Below, one piece after another: positions 1-10,764 of a stretch of DNA of 64,000 bases. Origin of the DNA: Pseudomonadota bacterium (lineage in GTDB: Bacteria; Pseudomonadota; Alphaproteobacteria; Micavibrionales; Micavibrionaceae); the NCBI GenBank assembly GCA_029558635.1, contig JAKQEE010000052.1, positions 640,860 to 704,859 on the forward strand, read 5' to 3'. Numbering within the stretch: the stretch's first letter is position 1; each line of letters opens with the position of its first letter. A model generated the notes under the pieces. It was not told where the DNA came from. It did no database searches and saw only the letters and a list, made by a program, of their open reading frames with translations. The position numbers and the translations under genes were made by a program.

Positions 1-2258
1 GCACGCAATGCGAGGCCGAAGGCTTTCGGCGCATCACCTATTTCATTGATCGTCCCGATGTGATGGCCCCCTACACGACGCGGATCGAGGCGGATAAATC
101 CACCTATCCAGTTTTGCTTTCGAATGGAAACCCCGTTGAAGCTGGTGATTTGCCGGACGGGCGACATTATACGGTGTGGAGCGACCCTTTTCCCAAGCCC
201 TGTTACCTGTTTGCGGTCGTGGCGGGCAATCTTGATTATGCTCAAGATTTCTTTGTCACGATGTCGGGACGGACGGTTGATTTGCGCATTTATATTCGTC
301 CGGAAGATGCTTATCAGTGTAAACATGCAATGGAATCACTCAAACGTGCAATGAAGTGGGACGAGGATGCTTACGGTCGCGAATATCATCTGGAACGATT
401 CAATATTGTTGCGATCAGTGATTTGAATATGGCGGGGATGGAGAATACGTCGCTCAACGTGTTCAACTCTGCTTATATCATGGCTGATCCGAAATTTTCA
501 ACTGATCTAGATTTTTTTCACGTCGAGGCCGTGATCGCGCATGAATATTTTCACAACTGGACCGGAAACCGCGTGACATGTCGTGACTGGTTCCAGCTTT
601 CGTTGAAAGAGGGACTTACCGTCTTTCGCGAACATGAATTCTGTGCCGATACCTATTCCCGATCGGCACAATGTATCGACGATGCGCAATTCCTGCGCAG
701 CATGCAGTTTCCTGAAGATTCCGGCCCCCTCGCCCATCCGGTGCGACCCGATCATTATTTCGAGATCGACAATTTCTACACCACAACCATCTATGAAAAA
801 GGCGGCGAAGTGGTGCGAATGCAAGCCACACTCCTTGGCCCCGAAACGTATCGCAAGGCGACCGATCTGTATTTTAGCCGTCATGACGGCGAGGCGGTGA
901 CGGTTGACGATTTTGTATCCTGCATGGAAGAAGCATCAGGTCTTGACCTGACCCAATTCAAATTGTGGTATTCGCAGGCCGGAACGCCAGAAGTCACTGC
1001 AACAACACTTTACGACGTAGCCGCACAACGTTTTACTCTGACGCTGTCCCAGCATATTCCCGATACGTCGGGACAAACGGATAAAAGACCAATGTATATT
1101 CCGGTGGCTGTCGGATTGCTGAATAAATACGGCGAGGAAATCGTCCCGACGCAGATTCTTCATCTCAAAGACAAAACCGAAAACTTTGTGTTCAAGAATA
1201 TTGCTTCGCGGCCTGTACCTTCGATCCTCAGGAATTTTTCGGCCCCTGTGCGTTTGGCCACCGATTTATCTGAAGAAGATTTGCGGTTATTGATGGTTTA
1301 TGACACGAATGGATTTGCGCGGTGGGATGCGTCGCAAATCCTGACACTCCGCCTGATCAACCGCATGATTGATGCAACCGAGGCCGGCCATATGGCCGTC
1401 ACGGACCATGCGTGGCTGGAAAGTGTTCGTGCACTTCTGGAGCAGGCCCTCGAAGGGCGGCAAGACGCTGCGCTGCTGGCGCGAATGCTAACCTTACCAG
1501 ACTTTTCGATCATCTCACAGGAACGGGCCGTCATTGACCCAGACCACATTCATCTGGTACGCGAGAAAATCAAAAATGACGTGCTGGATCATTTTGCGCC
1601 GCTTCTTGGCGAGCTTTATGCGCGGCTTAATGTTCAAAAACCGTATAGCCCCGATCCGCTTTCGATGGCGGAACGCACACTGAAGGCTGTTGCTCTATCC
1701 TATCTGACCTGTCGGGGAAACCGTGATGGGGCCACGATTGCCAAATCACTTTATGATGCCTCTACCAATATGACGGACCGGATGATGGGGCTTTCCATCC
1801 TTGCGAATGTGAATGCACCGGAACGCGGTGAGGCCTTAGCTGATTTTTATGCGCGGTATAAAGATCACGAGCTTGTTATCAATAAGTGGTTCCGTGTTCA
1901 GGCCGGCGCCATTCGTCCACAGACAATCGACGACATTCGACATTTGTGGGCCCATCCCGATTTCACCATTACCAATCCGAACTCTGTACGCGCTTTGTTC
2001 GGGACGCTGGCTTTGCGCAATCCAGTAATATTTCACAAGGCAGACGGCAGCGGATATGACGTATTCGGCGAGTTTATCTCGCAACTTGATTCCATCAACC
2101 CCGCAACGGCGGCGAGGCTGCTGACAGCATTTGAAACGTGGAAACGGTATGATCAAACCCGGCAGGTCAAAATTCGCACCATTCTTGAAAATATTCTCGA
2201 GATCAAAAACCTTTCTTCCAACAGCTATGAAATCACCAGCAAAATGTTAGGAGCCTGA
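1..2258 (+). CDS. pepN: Aminopeptidase N (M1 family), 5' end outside window
   Basis: This is a zinc metallopeptidase that removes N-terminal residues from peptides in the cytoplasm. The frame is open from base 3 and already reads [14 protein letters not shown], a conserved PepN stretch, so the true start lies before the window and the ATG at 60 is internal. The zinc site HEYFH with the downstream glutamate in LKEGLTVF is intact, and the YEKG segment with the catalytic tyrosine region follows. The substrate-binding GAMEN motif reads AGMEN, with G and A exchanged. About 750 residues are present, so only roughly the first 120 residues are missing. The stop lies one base before the pta start, and the pta ribosome-binding site (GGAG) is inside the end of pepN. 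Confidence 0.96.
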   Translation, partial: TQCEAEGFRRITYFIDRPDVMAPYTTRIEADKSTYPVLLSNGNPVEAGDLPDGRHYTVWSDPFPKPCYLFAVVAGNLDYAQDFFVTMSGRTVDLRIYIRPEDAYQCKHAMESLKRAMKWDEDAYGREYHLERFNIVAISDLNMAGMENTSLNVFNSAYIMADPKFSTDLDFFHVEAVIAHEYFHNWTGNRVTCRDWFQLSLKEGLTVFREHEFCADTYSRSAQCIDDAQFLRSMQFPEDSGPLAHPVRPDHYFEIDNFYTTTIYEKGGEVVRMQATLLGPETYRKATDLYFSRHDGEAVTVDDFVSCMEEASGLDLTQFKLWYSQAGTPEVTATTLYDVAAQRFTLTLSQHIPDTSGQTDKRPMYIPVAVGLLNKYGEEIVPTQILHLKDKTENFVFKNIASRPVPSILRNFSAPVRLATDLSEEDLRLLMVYDTNGFARWDASQILTLRLINRMIDATEAGHMAVTDHAWLESVRALLEQALEGRQDAALLARMLTLPDFSIISQERAVIDPDHIHLVREKIKNDVLDHFAPLLGELYARLNVQKPYSPDPLSMAERTLKAVALSYLTCRGNRDGATIAKSLYDASTNMTDRMMGLSILANVNAPERGEALADFYARYKDHELVINKWFRVQAGAIRPQTIDDIRHLWAHPDFTITNPNSVRALFGTLALRNPVIFHKADGSGYDVFGEFISQLDSINPATAARLLTAFETWKRYDQTRQVKIRTILENILEIKNLSSNSYEITSKMLGA

Positions 2259-2259
2259 C

Positions 2260-3195
2260 ATGAATGATTGCCCCGAATGTTTCGAAAAACTGATCAGGTC
2301 CTGTGTGAGCGACGTTCCCTTAAAAACCGCCATCGTACATCCGGTGCGCTCTTCCGATCTGGAAGTTGTGAATGAGGCTGTTAAGGAAAAAATCATTGAG
2401 CCGGTTCTCGTCGGGCCACGCGCAAGAATCGAAGCCGCCTCTAAAGAGTCGGGATTTAACATCTCGGAATGGGAATTGGTTGACGCCGAACACAGTCATG
2501 ACGCGGCACATAAAGCTGCGGACATGGCCGCAAAGGGTGAAGTTTCAGCTATTATGAAAGGTGGGCTGCACACCGATGAAATTCTTCATGCCGTTATCAC
2601 CAATCGCGCTCTGTTGACCGAGCGGCGAATTTCGCATGCCTATCTGATGAGCATTCCCACCTATCATAAGCCCGTCGTTATCACGGACGCGGGAGTTAAT
2701 ATTGCGCCTGACCTCGATGCCAAGGCGGAAATATGTCAGAACGCCATAAATTTCTGGAGGGCTCTTTTCAACCATGGCCACACACCAAAGGTGGCGTTGT
2801 TGGCCGCCGTTGAGACCGTCAATTCAAAAATGCAGGCGACCATCGACGCCGCGTGTCTGTGCAAAATGGCCGAGCGCGGACAAATTACGGATGCGATTAT
2901 TGACGGGCCGCTGGCATTCGACAATGCCATCAGCAAAGATGCCGCGGACGCCAAGGGAATTGTTTCGAAAGTGGCGGGCGATCCCGATATTATCATGGCC
3001 CCCGATCTTGAGGCGGCGAATATCATGGCCAAACAGCTCACTTTTCTGGCCAATGCCGAGGCTGCGGGGATTATTCTCGGCGCGCGCGTGCCAATAATCC
3101 TGACCTCACGCGCGGATAGTATCCGGACGCGCATAATGTCGTGTGCGCTGGCCGTCAAGGTTTATCATGCCCGATCCACGGGGATGTTTAAATAA
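2260..3195 (+). CDS. pta: Phosphate acetyltransferase (PTA/PTB family)
   Basis: This protein should interconvert acetyl-CoA and acetyl phosphate, the first half of the Pta-AckA route. Its 311 residues match the catalytic PTA/PTB domain alone, without the long N-terminal regulatory part of enterobacterial Pta. Typical segments are KGGLHTDEILHAV, DAGVNIAPDLDAKAEIC and a late DGPLAFDNAIS block. The stop overlaps the ackA start as TAATG, so the two are translationally coupled. The family also contains phosphate butyryltransferases of this length. The acetate kinase partner makes acetate the likelier substrate, but acyl specificity cannot be read from sequence. Confidence 0.88.
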   Translation: MNDCPECFEKLIRSCVSDVPLKTAIVHPVRSSDLEVVNEAVKEKIIEPVLVGPRARIEAASKESGFNISEWELVDAEHSHDAAHKAADMAAKGEVSAIMKGGLHTDEILHAVITNRALLTERRISHAYLMSIPTYHKPVVITDAGVNIAPDLDAKAEICQNAINFWRALFNHGHTPKVALLAAVETVNSKMQATIDAACLCKMAERGQITDAIIDGPLAFDNAISKDAADAKGIVSKVAGDPDIIMAPDLEAANIMAKQLTFLANAEAAGIILGARVPIILTSRADSIRTRIMSCALAVKVYHARSTGMFK

Positions 3196-4253
3196 TGCCC
3201 ACTTCCCCTTCCGCTCTCCTTGTCATTAATGCCGGATCGTCGAGCGTCAAATACCGTGTGTTTGACCTTTCCGATTTATCGGTATTGACTTCGGACAAGA
3301 TTATGCGGATTGGCGAGAACGGCGGCGAATTCGCTACACATGAAGACGCTTTTGTTTTCTTGCTGGAGCGGGTCAAGACGTTTTCCATTATCGCAGCGGC
3401 GCACCGTGTGGTGCATGGGGGAGAAAAATATAATTCTGCCGCTCACATTACGCCCAAGATTTTAAATGATCTTCGTGAGCTATCGCCTTTGGCTCCATTG
3501 CATCAACCCCACAATCTGAATGCTATTAAAACTCTGGGAAAGTTGCTCCCCGATATTCCGCAATATGTCGATTTCGATACGGCGTTCCATACGGGACATG
3601 ATCCGATATTCGACAGCTATGCCCTGCCTGAAGATTTGCGCGCGCAGGGCCTGCGTCGCTATGGATTTCACGGGCTGTCTTACGAGTCGATTTGCCATCA
3701 ATTAAAAGACTCTCATCTCGACGCTTATCGCGGACGCGTGGTGATTGCGCATTTGGGGAATGGCGCAAGTTTGTGCGCCGTCAAAAACGGTAAGAGTATT
3801 GACACGACGATGGGGCTTACCGCGCTAGAAGGGTTGCCTATGGGGACTCGGTCCGGCTCGATTGACCCAGGCCTTATCATTTACCTTGCAAAATCCCTGA
3901 ATTACTCGCCCGACAAAATTGAAGATATTTTATACAACCATTCGGGCTTGCTAGGTCTAAGCGGGATCAGCAACGATGTCAAAACCCTGTTGGAGAGCGC
4001 TGATCCGCGCGCAGAGTTTGTGCTTGATTTCTTTGCGCATAAAGTCGCCCAGCATGTGGCGATGATGGCGACCAGTCTCGGTGGAATGGATGCGCTCGTC
4101 TTTACCGGCGGGATCGGTGAAAATGCAGCCCCAGTCAGAGATAATATTTTAAGCCGCCTTTCTTTCCTTCCTTCATTCAAATCTCTGGTTATCAAGACAG
4201 ATGAGGAACTGGCAATGGCGCGGCATGTAAAGGGCTTGATGGATGGGCAATAG
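3195..4253 (+). CDS. ackA: Acetate kinase
   Basis: This cytoplasmic kinase converts acetyl phosphate and ADP to acetate and ATP, or runs in reverse for acetate activation. N-terminal NAGSSSVKYRVF, central GFHGLSYES, HLGNGAS with MGLTALEGLPMGTRSG, and C-terminal FTGGIGENA are the ASKHA-fold motifs of the acetate/propionate kinase family. At 352 residues it is somewhat shorter than the usual ~400, mostly through compact loops, and the core motifs are intact. It starts on the last base of the pta stop and its 3' end overlaps rnhB by 11 bases, so pta-ackA-rnhB read as one operon. Confidence 0.93.
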   Translation: MPTSPSALLVINAGSSSVKYRVFDLSDLSVLTSDKIMRIGENGGEFATHEDAFVFLLERVKTFSIIAAAHRVVHGGEKYNSAAHITPKILNDLRELSPLAPLHQPHNLNAIKTLGKLLPDIPQYVDFDTAFHTGHDPIFDSYALPEDLRAQGLRRYGFHGLSYESICHQLKDSHLDAYRGRVVIAHLGNGASLCAVKNGKSIDTTMGLTALEGLPMGTRSGSIDPGLIIYLAKSLNYSPDKIEDILYNHSGLLGLSGISNDVKTLLESADPRAEFVLDFFAHKVAQHVAMMATSLGGMDALVFTGGIGENAAPVRDNILSRLSFLPSFKSLVIKTDEELAMARHVKGLMDGQ

Positions 4254-4863
4254 ACCGACCTTCGAGATCGAGAATTCCTGCGGACATCCGATTGTTTATG
4301 GAGTGGATGAGGTTGGCCGCGGGCCGCTCGCAGGGCCTGTGGTCGCAGCAGCCGTTTATATCCCACATGAAAAACGCAATCATCCCGTGTGGAAAGAGGT
4401 GCGTGACAGCAAACAGATTTCCGAAGTAAAGCGGGAGATTTTGTTTCCCATTATCCAGTCTCAATCTGTTTTCGGGATGGGTATGGCGAATGTCGAGGAA
4501 ATTGACGAGATCAATATTCTGCAAGCTACTTTTCTGGCGATGCGCCGCGCGATTGAGTCCTGTGCGGAATGCCCAGATATGCTGCTCATCGACGGCAACC
4601 GCTCACCCAAAAACTGGCCGTGGGACGCACGGACCGTTGTCAAGGGGGATTCTGTGTCCGTTTCGATTGCGGCGGCGTCGATTTTGGCCAAAGTCACACG
4701 CGACAAAATGATGGCAGAGTTGGCGGCGGAGTTTCCTGCCTATGGGTGGGCAGATAATGCCGGATATGGAACCCCTGCGCATCTCGACGCCCTCAATCGC
4801 TTCGGGGCCACGCCGCACCACCGTAAAAGTTTCGCGCCGGTGAAAAACCTTCTGGCTGCTTGA
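4243..4863 (+). CDS. rnhB: Ribonuclease HII
   Basis: RNase HII cleaves RNA in RNA-DNA hybrids and starts removal of single misincorporated ribonucleotides. The signature GVDEVGRGPLAGPVVAAAV near residue 25 carries the catalytic Asp-Glu pair and the GRG motif that contacts the ribonucleotide junction. LLIDGN supplies another catalytic Asp, and KGDSVSVSIAAASILAKV is the family block containing the conserved Lys and Ser residues. Its 206 residues are normal length. It begins inside the end of ackA (11-base overlap) and ends two bases before a convergent gene. Confidence 0.95.
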   Translation: MGNRPTFEIENSCGHPIVYGVDEVGRGPLAGPVVAAAVYIPHEKRNHPVWKEVRDSKQISEVKREILFPIIQSQSVFGMGMANVEEIDEINILQATFLAMRRAIESCAECPDMLLIDGNRSPKNWPWDARTVVKGDSVSVSIAAASILAKVTRDKMMAELAAEFPAYGWADNAGYGTPAHLDALNRFGATPHHRKSFAPVKNLLAA

Positions 4864-4865
4864 GT

Positions 4866-5696
4866 TTATTGTTTGTACGGGACGTTTCTCAAGAGGAACA
4901 ATTTTCCTTCAGGATCGTATTTTTTGAATATTTGTTCGACGATGCCATCACCATAAAGCTCTTCAATCGCGATATCCATCAGCCGCTTGACCTCATAATC
5001 ACCTTTGGGAATTCCAAACGCCACGGGCGCGATCATGATCGGTTTGCCGCTGTTGGCAATTTTGAGGATGCCGGGATTTTTCTTGTTATAGGCGTCAAAT
5101 GTTTCCGCCGAGATAAACGAGATATCCGATTTTCCCGTTTTGATGTCTTCCATCAGCAATGAGACGTCGGCCACCTGGGGGATGGCAACTGTTTGGGCGT
5201 TTGGGTAACGAAGGCGCGCAAAGATCGACGTGCCCTCTCCCTCCAGAACGCCGATTTTGTATTGAGGATCGTCGAGACCTGAAATGTCTTTATCAAATCG
5301 CGTATCGTCAATGCGGGAAACAGCCCAGATCGGCAGGTAAAAAACCGGTTCGGAGAAATCCACGGCCAAAGCCCGTGACGTCAGGGCTCCCAAAGTGGTG
5401 CAAATCATGTCATAGCGTTTGGTAAGCAGCCCCTCGACAATGCTTCCCCATGCCGCCTCTTCTGCCCATGTTACTTTCACGTCCATTTTCTTGCCTACGG
5501 CATCCATCAGCTCCTTGGAAATCCCCTGAATTTCTCCGCTGTTCAGATCCTTATAGAGAATGGGGTTCCAAGTCGCATAACCGCACCTGATCTCCTTGGC
5601 GGCCATGATGCGCTCAAGATTTTCCGAGGCCGCGCTCGCCCACAACGGGATCAGGGCTATCAATCCAGCAAGAAAAATTGCAGTCAGCTTGGTCAT
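4866..5696 (-). CDS. Periplasmic solute-binding protein, family 3 (orphan)
   Basis: This is an extracellular solute-binding protein of the amino-acid type (SBP_bac_3 fold), about 276 residues. The chosen ATG at 5696 follows a strong AAGGAG and opens a Sec signal peptide (MTKLTAIFLAGLIALIPLWASA). An upstream in-frame ATG would add 11 residues in front of the signal and is less likely. The mature part has the IRCGYATW start and YKDLNSGEIQGISKELMDAVG, a ligand-binding lobe pattern. No permease or ATPase gene is next to it. A clear paralogue lies at 47433-48275. The ligand is unknown, and a role as a sensor or as a partner of a distant transporter is equally possible. Confidence 0.85.
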   Translation of the reverse strand: MTKLTAIFLAGLIALIPLWASAASENLERIMAAKEIRCGYATWNPILYKDLNSGEIQGISKELMDAVGKKMDVKVTWAEEAAWGSIVEGLLTKRYDMICTTLGALTSRALAVDFSEPVFYLPIWAVSRIDDTRFDKDISGLDDPQYKIGVLEGEGTSIFARLRYPNAQTVAIPQVADVSLLMEDIKTGKSDISFISAETFDAYNKKNPGILKIANSGKPIMIAPVAFGIPKGDYEVKRLMDIAIEELYGDGIVEQIFKKYDPEGKLFLLRNVPYKQ

Positions 5697-5791
5697 GTTT
5701 CTCTCCTTAACGTATTTCAGAAGTATCACGGAAGGATATTTCGGGAAAGTCCGGACTTTGGCAATTTACTTAGAAGCCACGTGAGGGTTCC

Positions 5792-5866
5792 TTAATAACT
5801 TATTGATTCACATAAATGAATCGAGATTAAAAAGCTTGACGGCGACTCGCGAATGATTCATGATTC
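5792..5866 (+). promoter_or_regulatory. ccrM upstream region: five GANTC sites and a CtrA-like half-consensus
   Basis: Five GANTC methylation sites lie within 62 bases: 5805-5809, 5818-5822, 5844-5848, 5855-5859 and 5862-5866. A TTAA-N7-TTGA element at 5792-5806 resembles the CtrA box TTAA-N7-TTAA. A possible sigma-70 pair is TTGACG at 5836 with CATGAT 17 bases later. In Caulobacter, ccrM is activated by CtrA and its leader contains GANTC sites that affect expression. The same wiring is inferred here from position and density. Confidence 0.6.
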
Positions 5867-5882
5867 GATGGTGTTTTTATAA

Positions 5883-7081
<1,199 letters not shown>

Positions 7082-7082
<1 letters not shown>

Positions 7083-7444
7083 TGCCTTCCAACGAAAATT
7101 ATACCCATGTACTCGTGCGGGATTTTATCCTTCCCGCACGCATCGGCATTTACGAGAAAGAACACCAGTTTCCGCAGAGTGTTCGATTTAATGTGGATAT
7201 GCAGCTCACGGATTACCGCGTGCGGCATGACCGGATTGAAGATACCGTTTCTTATGAAGGCATAGTGAATAAGATCAGAGAACTTTGCCAGATCCATCAC
7301 GAGCTGGTCGAAAAGCTGGCCGACCATGTGGCGAATTTTTGTCTGGAAGATAGTCGCGTTGGAGTTGTAACCGTTATGGTCGAGAAGCTCGAAATATTTC
7401 CCGAAGGGCCGGTCGGCACAAAAATTGTTAGAACCAGAGGCTAG
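7082..7444 (+). CDS. folB: Dihydroneopterin aldolase
   Basis: FolB converts 7,8-dihydroneopterin to 6-hydroxymethyl-dihydropterin in folate synthesis. The 120 residues carry the family start LVRDFILPARIGIYEKE and the later VEKLADHVANFCL and VMVEKLEIFPEGP segments, including the lysine and glutamate conserved at the pterin site. It starts on the last base of the ccrM stop, so translation is coupled to the methyltransferase. It ends three bases before a convergent gene, leaving no room for a separate terminator. Confidence 0.9.
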
Positions 7445-7447
7445 GCT

Positions 7448-8305
7448 CTATTGGAAGTTTTGAGAGAAGAGCGGCAAAAACATTTCACGATCGGCAAAAA
7501 TATCAACCTGAAGAACCTTGCCAGAGAAAATATGGGACCTCCCGACCCTATCAATGTTCTGCGTTGTAATATAGCGGTCCACTCTGACGCGGTATCGGAT
7601 ATAGGCCGGCTTATCGTTAAGATCACCCTGCTTGCCTTCAATGTAGCGCAGGTACTCTTTGGCAAGCTCCGGATCAATGCGAATGTAACTGATATTGATT
7701 GGGCTTTTGAGCTTTAGAACCGCACTCCCCGTATATTTGGCACTACCGACCGCAATATTGCCGCATTCGGTGTTCGATCCGCCGCTCATCCCGTACATCT
7801 GCAGCGCACCAACATTGGCTAGTTCACCAGGAGGATCCAGCATGAAACCTTTCAGGTCAAAATCATAACGGTCAATTCTCAACGGCTGGACAATTTCAAA
7901 ATAATTTGAAAAACCGGGAGAATATTTCTCGAGATAGGATTGAGATGCCAGCAGGACCTTCCTCCATTCAAAATCATCCCTGTAATATTTCAGATAAAGG
8001 TTGCATTCGGAAATCTTGATGTAGGATTCCACATCTTCTTTATTATCCGTCTTGTATACGCCCAACAGCCACAAAAGTTTGTTAATGTTGCTATATGATG
8101 TTTCAACATAGTGAATTTGGTCACCCAATTTCTTTCCCGATGGGGAGGGCACAGGAGTCAAATCACGATATTCCGTCCCCGCAGAGCTTTGGCCTTTTTC
8201 CGCAGAGCCTTTGCCTTCCTGTGCCATTGTGGATTGCAACGGGCCGAACAAAAACACGCCCCCCAGTATCAAGGTCAATGAAACGGACTTCTTTTTCAAA
8301 AACAT
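7448..8305 (-). CDS. Secreted protein of unknown function (285 residues)
   Basis: I do not recognise a function. The N-terminus has a lysine-rich start and a hydrophobic stretch ending QSTMAQEG, a clear Sec signal peptide, so the mature protein is probably periplasmic. A low-complexity Gly/Ser/Lys linker follows, then a mixed alpha/beta domain. One or two cysteines in the mature part (ISECNLY, SNTECGN) could form a disulfide. It starts three bases downstream of the mutY stop on the same strand, so it is likely co-transcribed with mutY, although periplasmic location argues against a shared function. Confidence 0.75.
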   Translation of the reverse strand: MFLKKKSVSLTLILGGVFLFGPLQSTMAQEGKGSAEKGQSSAGTEYRDLTPVPSPSGKKLGDQIHYVETSYSNINKLLWLLGVYKTDNKEDVESYIKISECNLYLKYYRDDFEWRKVLLASQSYLEKYSPGFSNYFEIVQPLRIDRYDFDLKGFMLDPPGELANVGALQMYGMSGGSNTECGNIAVGSAKYTGSAVLKLKSPINISYIRIDPELAKEYLRYIEGKQGDLNDKPAYIRYRVRVDRYITTQNIDRVGRSHIFSGKVLQVDIFADREMFLPLFSQNFQ

Positions 8306-8308
8306 GAT

Positions 8309-9367
8309 TTATTTTTTTCCTGTTCCGGTGGCAACGACGACAACCTTTTTGAATAAGCTCGGGAATCCTGCATCCAATATACCATTTTTAGGCAGGATAT
8401 ATTGATTTTCTTTTAATGAGGGGGGGGCTTTTACCCCCACTATTTTAATAATGTCGAGCTTCAGGGCAAAATGAGTAAAGACATGGTAAATTTCGCCGAT
8501 TTTTGTGCCCTTTTCACAATGGATCGACCCACCCCTTTCTTCTGGAGTTTTGTGATCCCAGTCGGTTGTCGGCAGACCCAGCATGCCACCCAACATTCTG
8601 TTGACAGGTCTTTTTTCGACAACAATTCCATCTTTGGTTTCGATCCAATAAACCTGACCGGCACGCGACAGCTTCGGTTGTTTCTTTTCGCGCATCGGAA
8701 ATTGTTCCGCGGTTCCTGCAACGCGGGCCATACAAAAATCCGCAACAGCGCATATTCCGCATTTCGGAGATTTCGGCGTGCAGACCATTGAACCCAAATC
8801 CATCAAAGCCTGAGGCAGATCGGCAGCGCGCGCACCGATGCCTTCATATAATTGTACAGCTTGTGCCGCGACGTCTTTTTTCCCCTTGGGAAAAGGCGTT
8901 TCAATCGCAAAGAGGCGTGAGACGATTCGTTCGACATTGCCGTCCACAACCACGACTTCTTTATTATAGGCAATCGCAGCAATTGCGGCGGCGGTGTAGG
9001 GACCGATGCCAGAGAGCTTTATCAATTGTTTTTCGTCATTAGGGAACGCCCCTCCATGTTCACGCACGACTTCGTTCGCGCATTTGAGTAAATTCCGCGC
9101 GCGGGCGTAATAGCCAAGCCCCGCCCATTCGTGCATCACGCGGTCAGGATCGGCGGCGGCAAGGTCTTTTACTGTTGGCCACAGGTCGATAAATTTCTTG
9201 AAATAGGATTTCACCGCCGGAACGGTGGTTTGCTGGAGCATGATTTCCGACAGCCAGACATGATACGGGTCCGGTTTTTTCCCCTTTTTCGCCCGCCACG
9301 GCAAATCGCGGCGATACCGGTCGTACCAAACGAGGAGCTTTTCTTGAAATTCTGTACTTTTTTTCAT
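8309..9367 (-). CDS. mutY: A/G-specific adenine glycosylase MutY
   Basis: MutY removes adenine mispaired with 8-oxoguanine or guanine in the GO repair system. WLSEIMLQQTTVPAV holds the catalytic Glu region, and LIKLSGIGPYTAAAIAAIAY is the helix-hairpin-helix followed by the catalytic Asp in VVDGNVERI. The iron-sulfur loop CTPKSPKCGICAVADFC has the exact C-x6-C-x2-C-x5-C spacing. The C-terminal ~120 residues form the NUDIX-like domain that recognises 8-oxoG. Length 352 is normal. The start is only 21 bases from the divergent dciA-like start, so promoters must overlap coding DNA. Confidence 0.94.
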   Translation of the reverse strand: MKKSTEFQEKLLVWYDRYRRDLPWRAKKGKKPDPYHVWLSEIMLQQTTVPAVKSYFKKFIDLWPTVKDLAAADPDRVMHEWAGLGYYARARNLLKCANEVVREHGGAFPNDEKQLIKLSGIGPYTAAAIAAIAYNKEVVVVDGNVERIVSRLFAIETPFPKGKKDVAAQAVQLYEGIGARAADLPQALMDLGSMVCTPKSPKCGICAVADFCMARVAGTAEQFPMREKKQPKLSRAGQVYWIETKDGIVVEKRPVNRMLGGMLGLPTTDWDHKTPEERGGSIHCEKGTKIGEIYHVFTHFALKLDIIKIVGVKAPPSLKENQYILPKNGILDAGFPSLFKKVVVVATGTGKK

Positions 9368-9388
9368 AGCCGTATTACATAGAGTCCC

Positions 9389-9889
9389 ATGTCCGATTTA
9401 CGCCCCCTGTCCGCATCCGTTTCCAAACTGACCTCGGAAGCCTTTACAAAGAAATTTGTGGCCTTGTCACGAATTCTGACGCAATGGGACGATATTGTCG
9501 GGGTGGAAATGGCCGGCAAGACCCAGCCCGCCAAAATCCACTACCGGAAACCTAAAGATAAAGGCGAAAAACCGCAAGCCACCCTTGATATCGCAGCAAC
9601 CAGTGCCGATGCCGCCCTGCTCCATTACCAGAAGGACCTGATTCTGGAGCGGATCAACCAGTTGTACGGAGACCGGTGGATTACATCCATCCGTTTTGTC
9701 CATATGGCCTCCAACACCGCTCAGAAAGACGATTTTTATGCGTTCGGGCTTGCAAAACCGCAGCTTTCACCCGAAGATCAAAGCCGGATCGAGGAGATGC
9801 TCGGCGAAATAGATGACGAGGACATACGGAATCGTCTTGAAAAACTAGGGCAAAGCGTATTAAGGAAGGAGCGGAAAAAGCCTTTCTAA
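9389..9889 (+). CDS. DUF721 protein, DciA-type helicase loader candidate
   Basis: This is a DUF721-domain protein of 166 residues. DUF721 proteins include DciA, the loader of the replicative helicase DnaB in bacteria lacking DnaC/DnaI. The N-terminal ~100 residues have the family pattern of a hydrophobic helix with LTQWDDIVG, followed by a strand region and a KDLILERINQLYG helix. The C-terminal third is acidic and probably disordered. Divergent placement next to mutY is common for this family in alphaproteobacteria. Helicase loading is inferred from the family and is not visible in the sequence itself. Confidence 0.8.
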   Translation: MSDLRPLSASVSKLTSEAFTKKFVALSRILTQWDDIVGVEMAGKTQPAKIHYRKPKDKGEKPQATLDIAATSADAALLHYQKDLILERINQLYGDRWITSIRFVHMASNTAQKDDFYAFGLAKPQLSPEDQSRIEEMLGEIDDEDIRNRLEKLGQSVLRKERKKPF

Positions 9890-9939
9890 AATTTTCGGCT
9901 GCCCTAAATCGTAAATATCAGGAACAAGAGTGTAAGACC

Positions 9940-10764
9940 ATGTCCGCATTATCCCCCAATCTGACCATCATGCTGCGCGCCGCTGAAAAGGCCGCGAAAT
10001 CTCTGGTTCGTGATTTCGGCGAAGTCGAGCACCTTCAGGTGTCCCGCAAAGGTCCGGCCAATTTCGTGTCGGCTGCCGACACACGTTCCGAGGAAATCAT
10101 TTATAAAGAGCTTTCGACCGCCCGTCCGTCTTTCGGCTTCCTGATGGAAGAGCGCGGTCAGGTCAAAGGCGAGAAAGCGAATGAAGGCGGTGAAGAGTTC
10201 CGCTTTATCGTCGATCCGCTGGACGGAACCACCAACTTCCTGCATGGCATTCCGCATTTCAACATTTCCATCGGTCTGGAACGCCAGACGGCCACAGGGC
10301 GTGAGATCATCTCCGCGCTGATTATGGACCCGATCAAGAACGAAACCTTCTATGCCGAGAAAGGCACGGGGGCGTTCATGCAAAAACGCCGCCTGCGCGT
10401 GTCGGCCCGCAAAGAGTTGGAAATGGCCGTGGTCGGCGGCGGTGATGCTGCCTCCAAGGGTAAGGCCGAGCAATCTCGTCTGGCCAAACAATTCCCTGCC
10501 CTGATCGGCAGAACCAGCGGTTTCCGCCGCATGGGTTGTGCTGCTCTTGATCTTTGCTATGTGGCTGCCGGACGGTTTGATGCATTCTGGGAAAACGGTT
10601 TGTCCCCTTGGGACGTCGCTGCCGGATCGCTCATCGTCAAGGAAGCGGGCGGGTCGATCATTTCCCTCGAAGGGGATAAAAATCCGGTCTATGCCGACAC
10701 GATTTTGGCCAGCAATGCTAATTTGCTTCAGCCGATGAAAAGACTTCTGGAGGAAGCTGTATGA
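9940..10764 (+). CDS. suhB: Inositol monophosphatase family protein (SuhB-like)
   Basis: This is a magnesium- and lithium-dependent phosphatase of the IMPase fold. Metal-binding motifs are intact: EERG near residue 69, DPLDGTTNF near 89 and WDVAAG near 222. Its 274 residues fit SuhB. The family also includes histidinol-phosphate phosphatase and PAP phosphatase. No his or cys genes are adjacent, so the general IMPase/SuhB call is used. The stop overlaps the start of the OmpA-domain gene as ATGA, indicating coupled translation. Confidence 0.88.
   Translation: MSALSPNLTIMLRAAEKAAKSLVRDFGEVEHLQVSRKGPANFVSAADTRSEEIIYKELSTARPSFGFLMEERGQVKGEKANEGGEEFRFIVDPLDGTTNFLHGIPHFNISIGLERQTATGREIISALIMDPIKNETFYAEKGTGAFMQKRRLRVSARKELEMAVVGGGDAASKGKAEQSRLAKQFPALIGRTSGFRRMGCAALDLCYVAAGRFDAFWENGLSPWDVAAGSLIVKEAGGSIISLEGDKNPVYADTILASNANLLQPMKRLLEEAV

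Noticed and set aside
4860-5162. 100-residue plus-strand frame after rnhB
   Set aside because: It is antisense to the binding-protein gene, with no start signal or family features.
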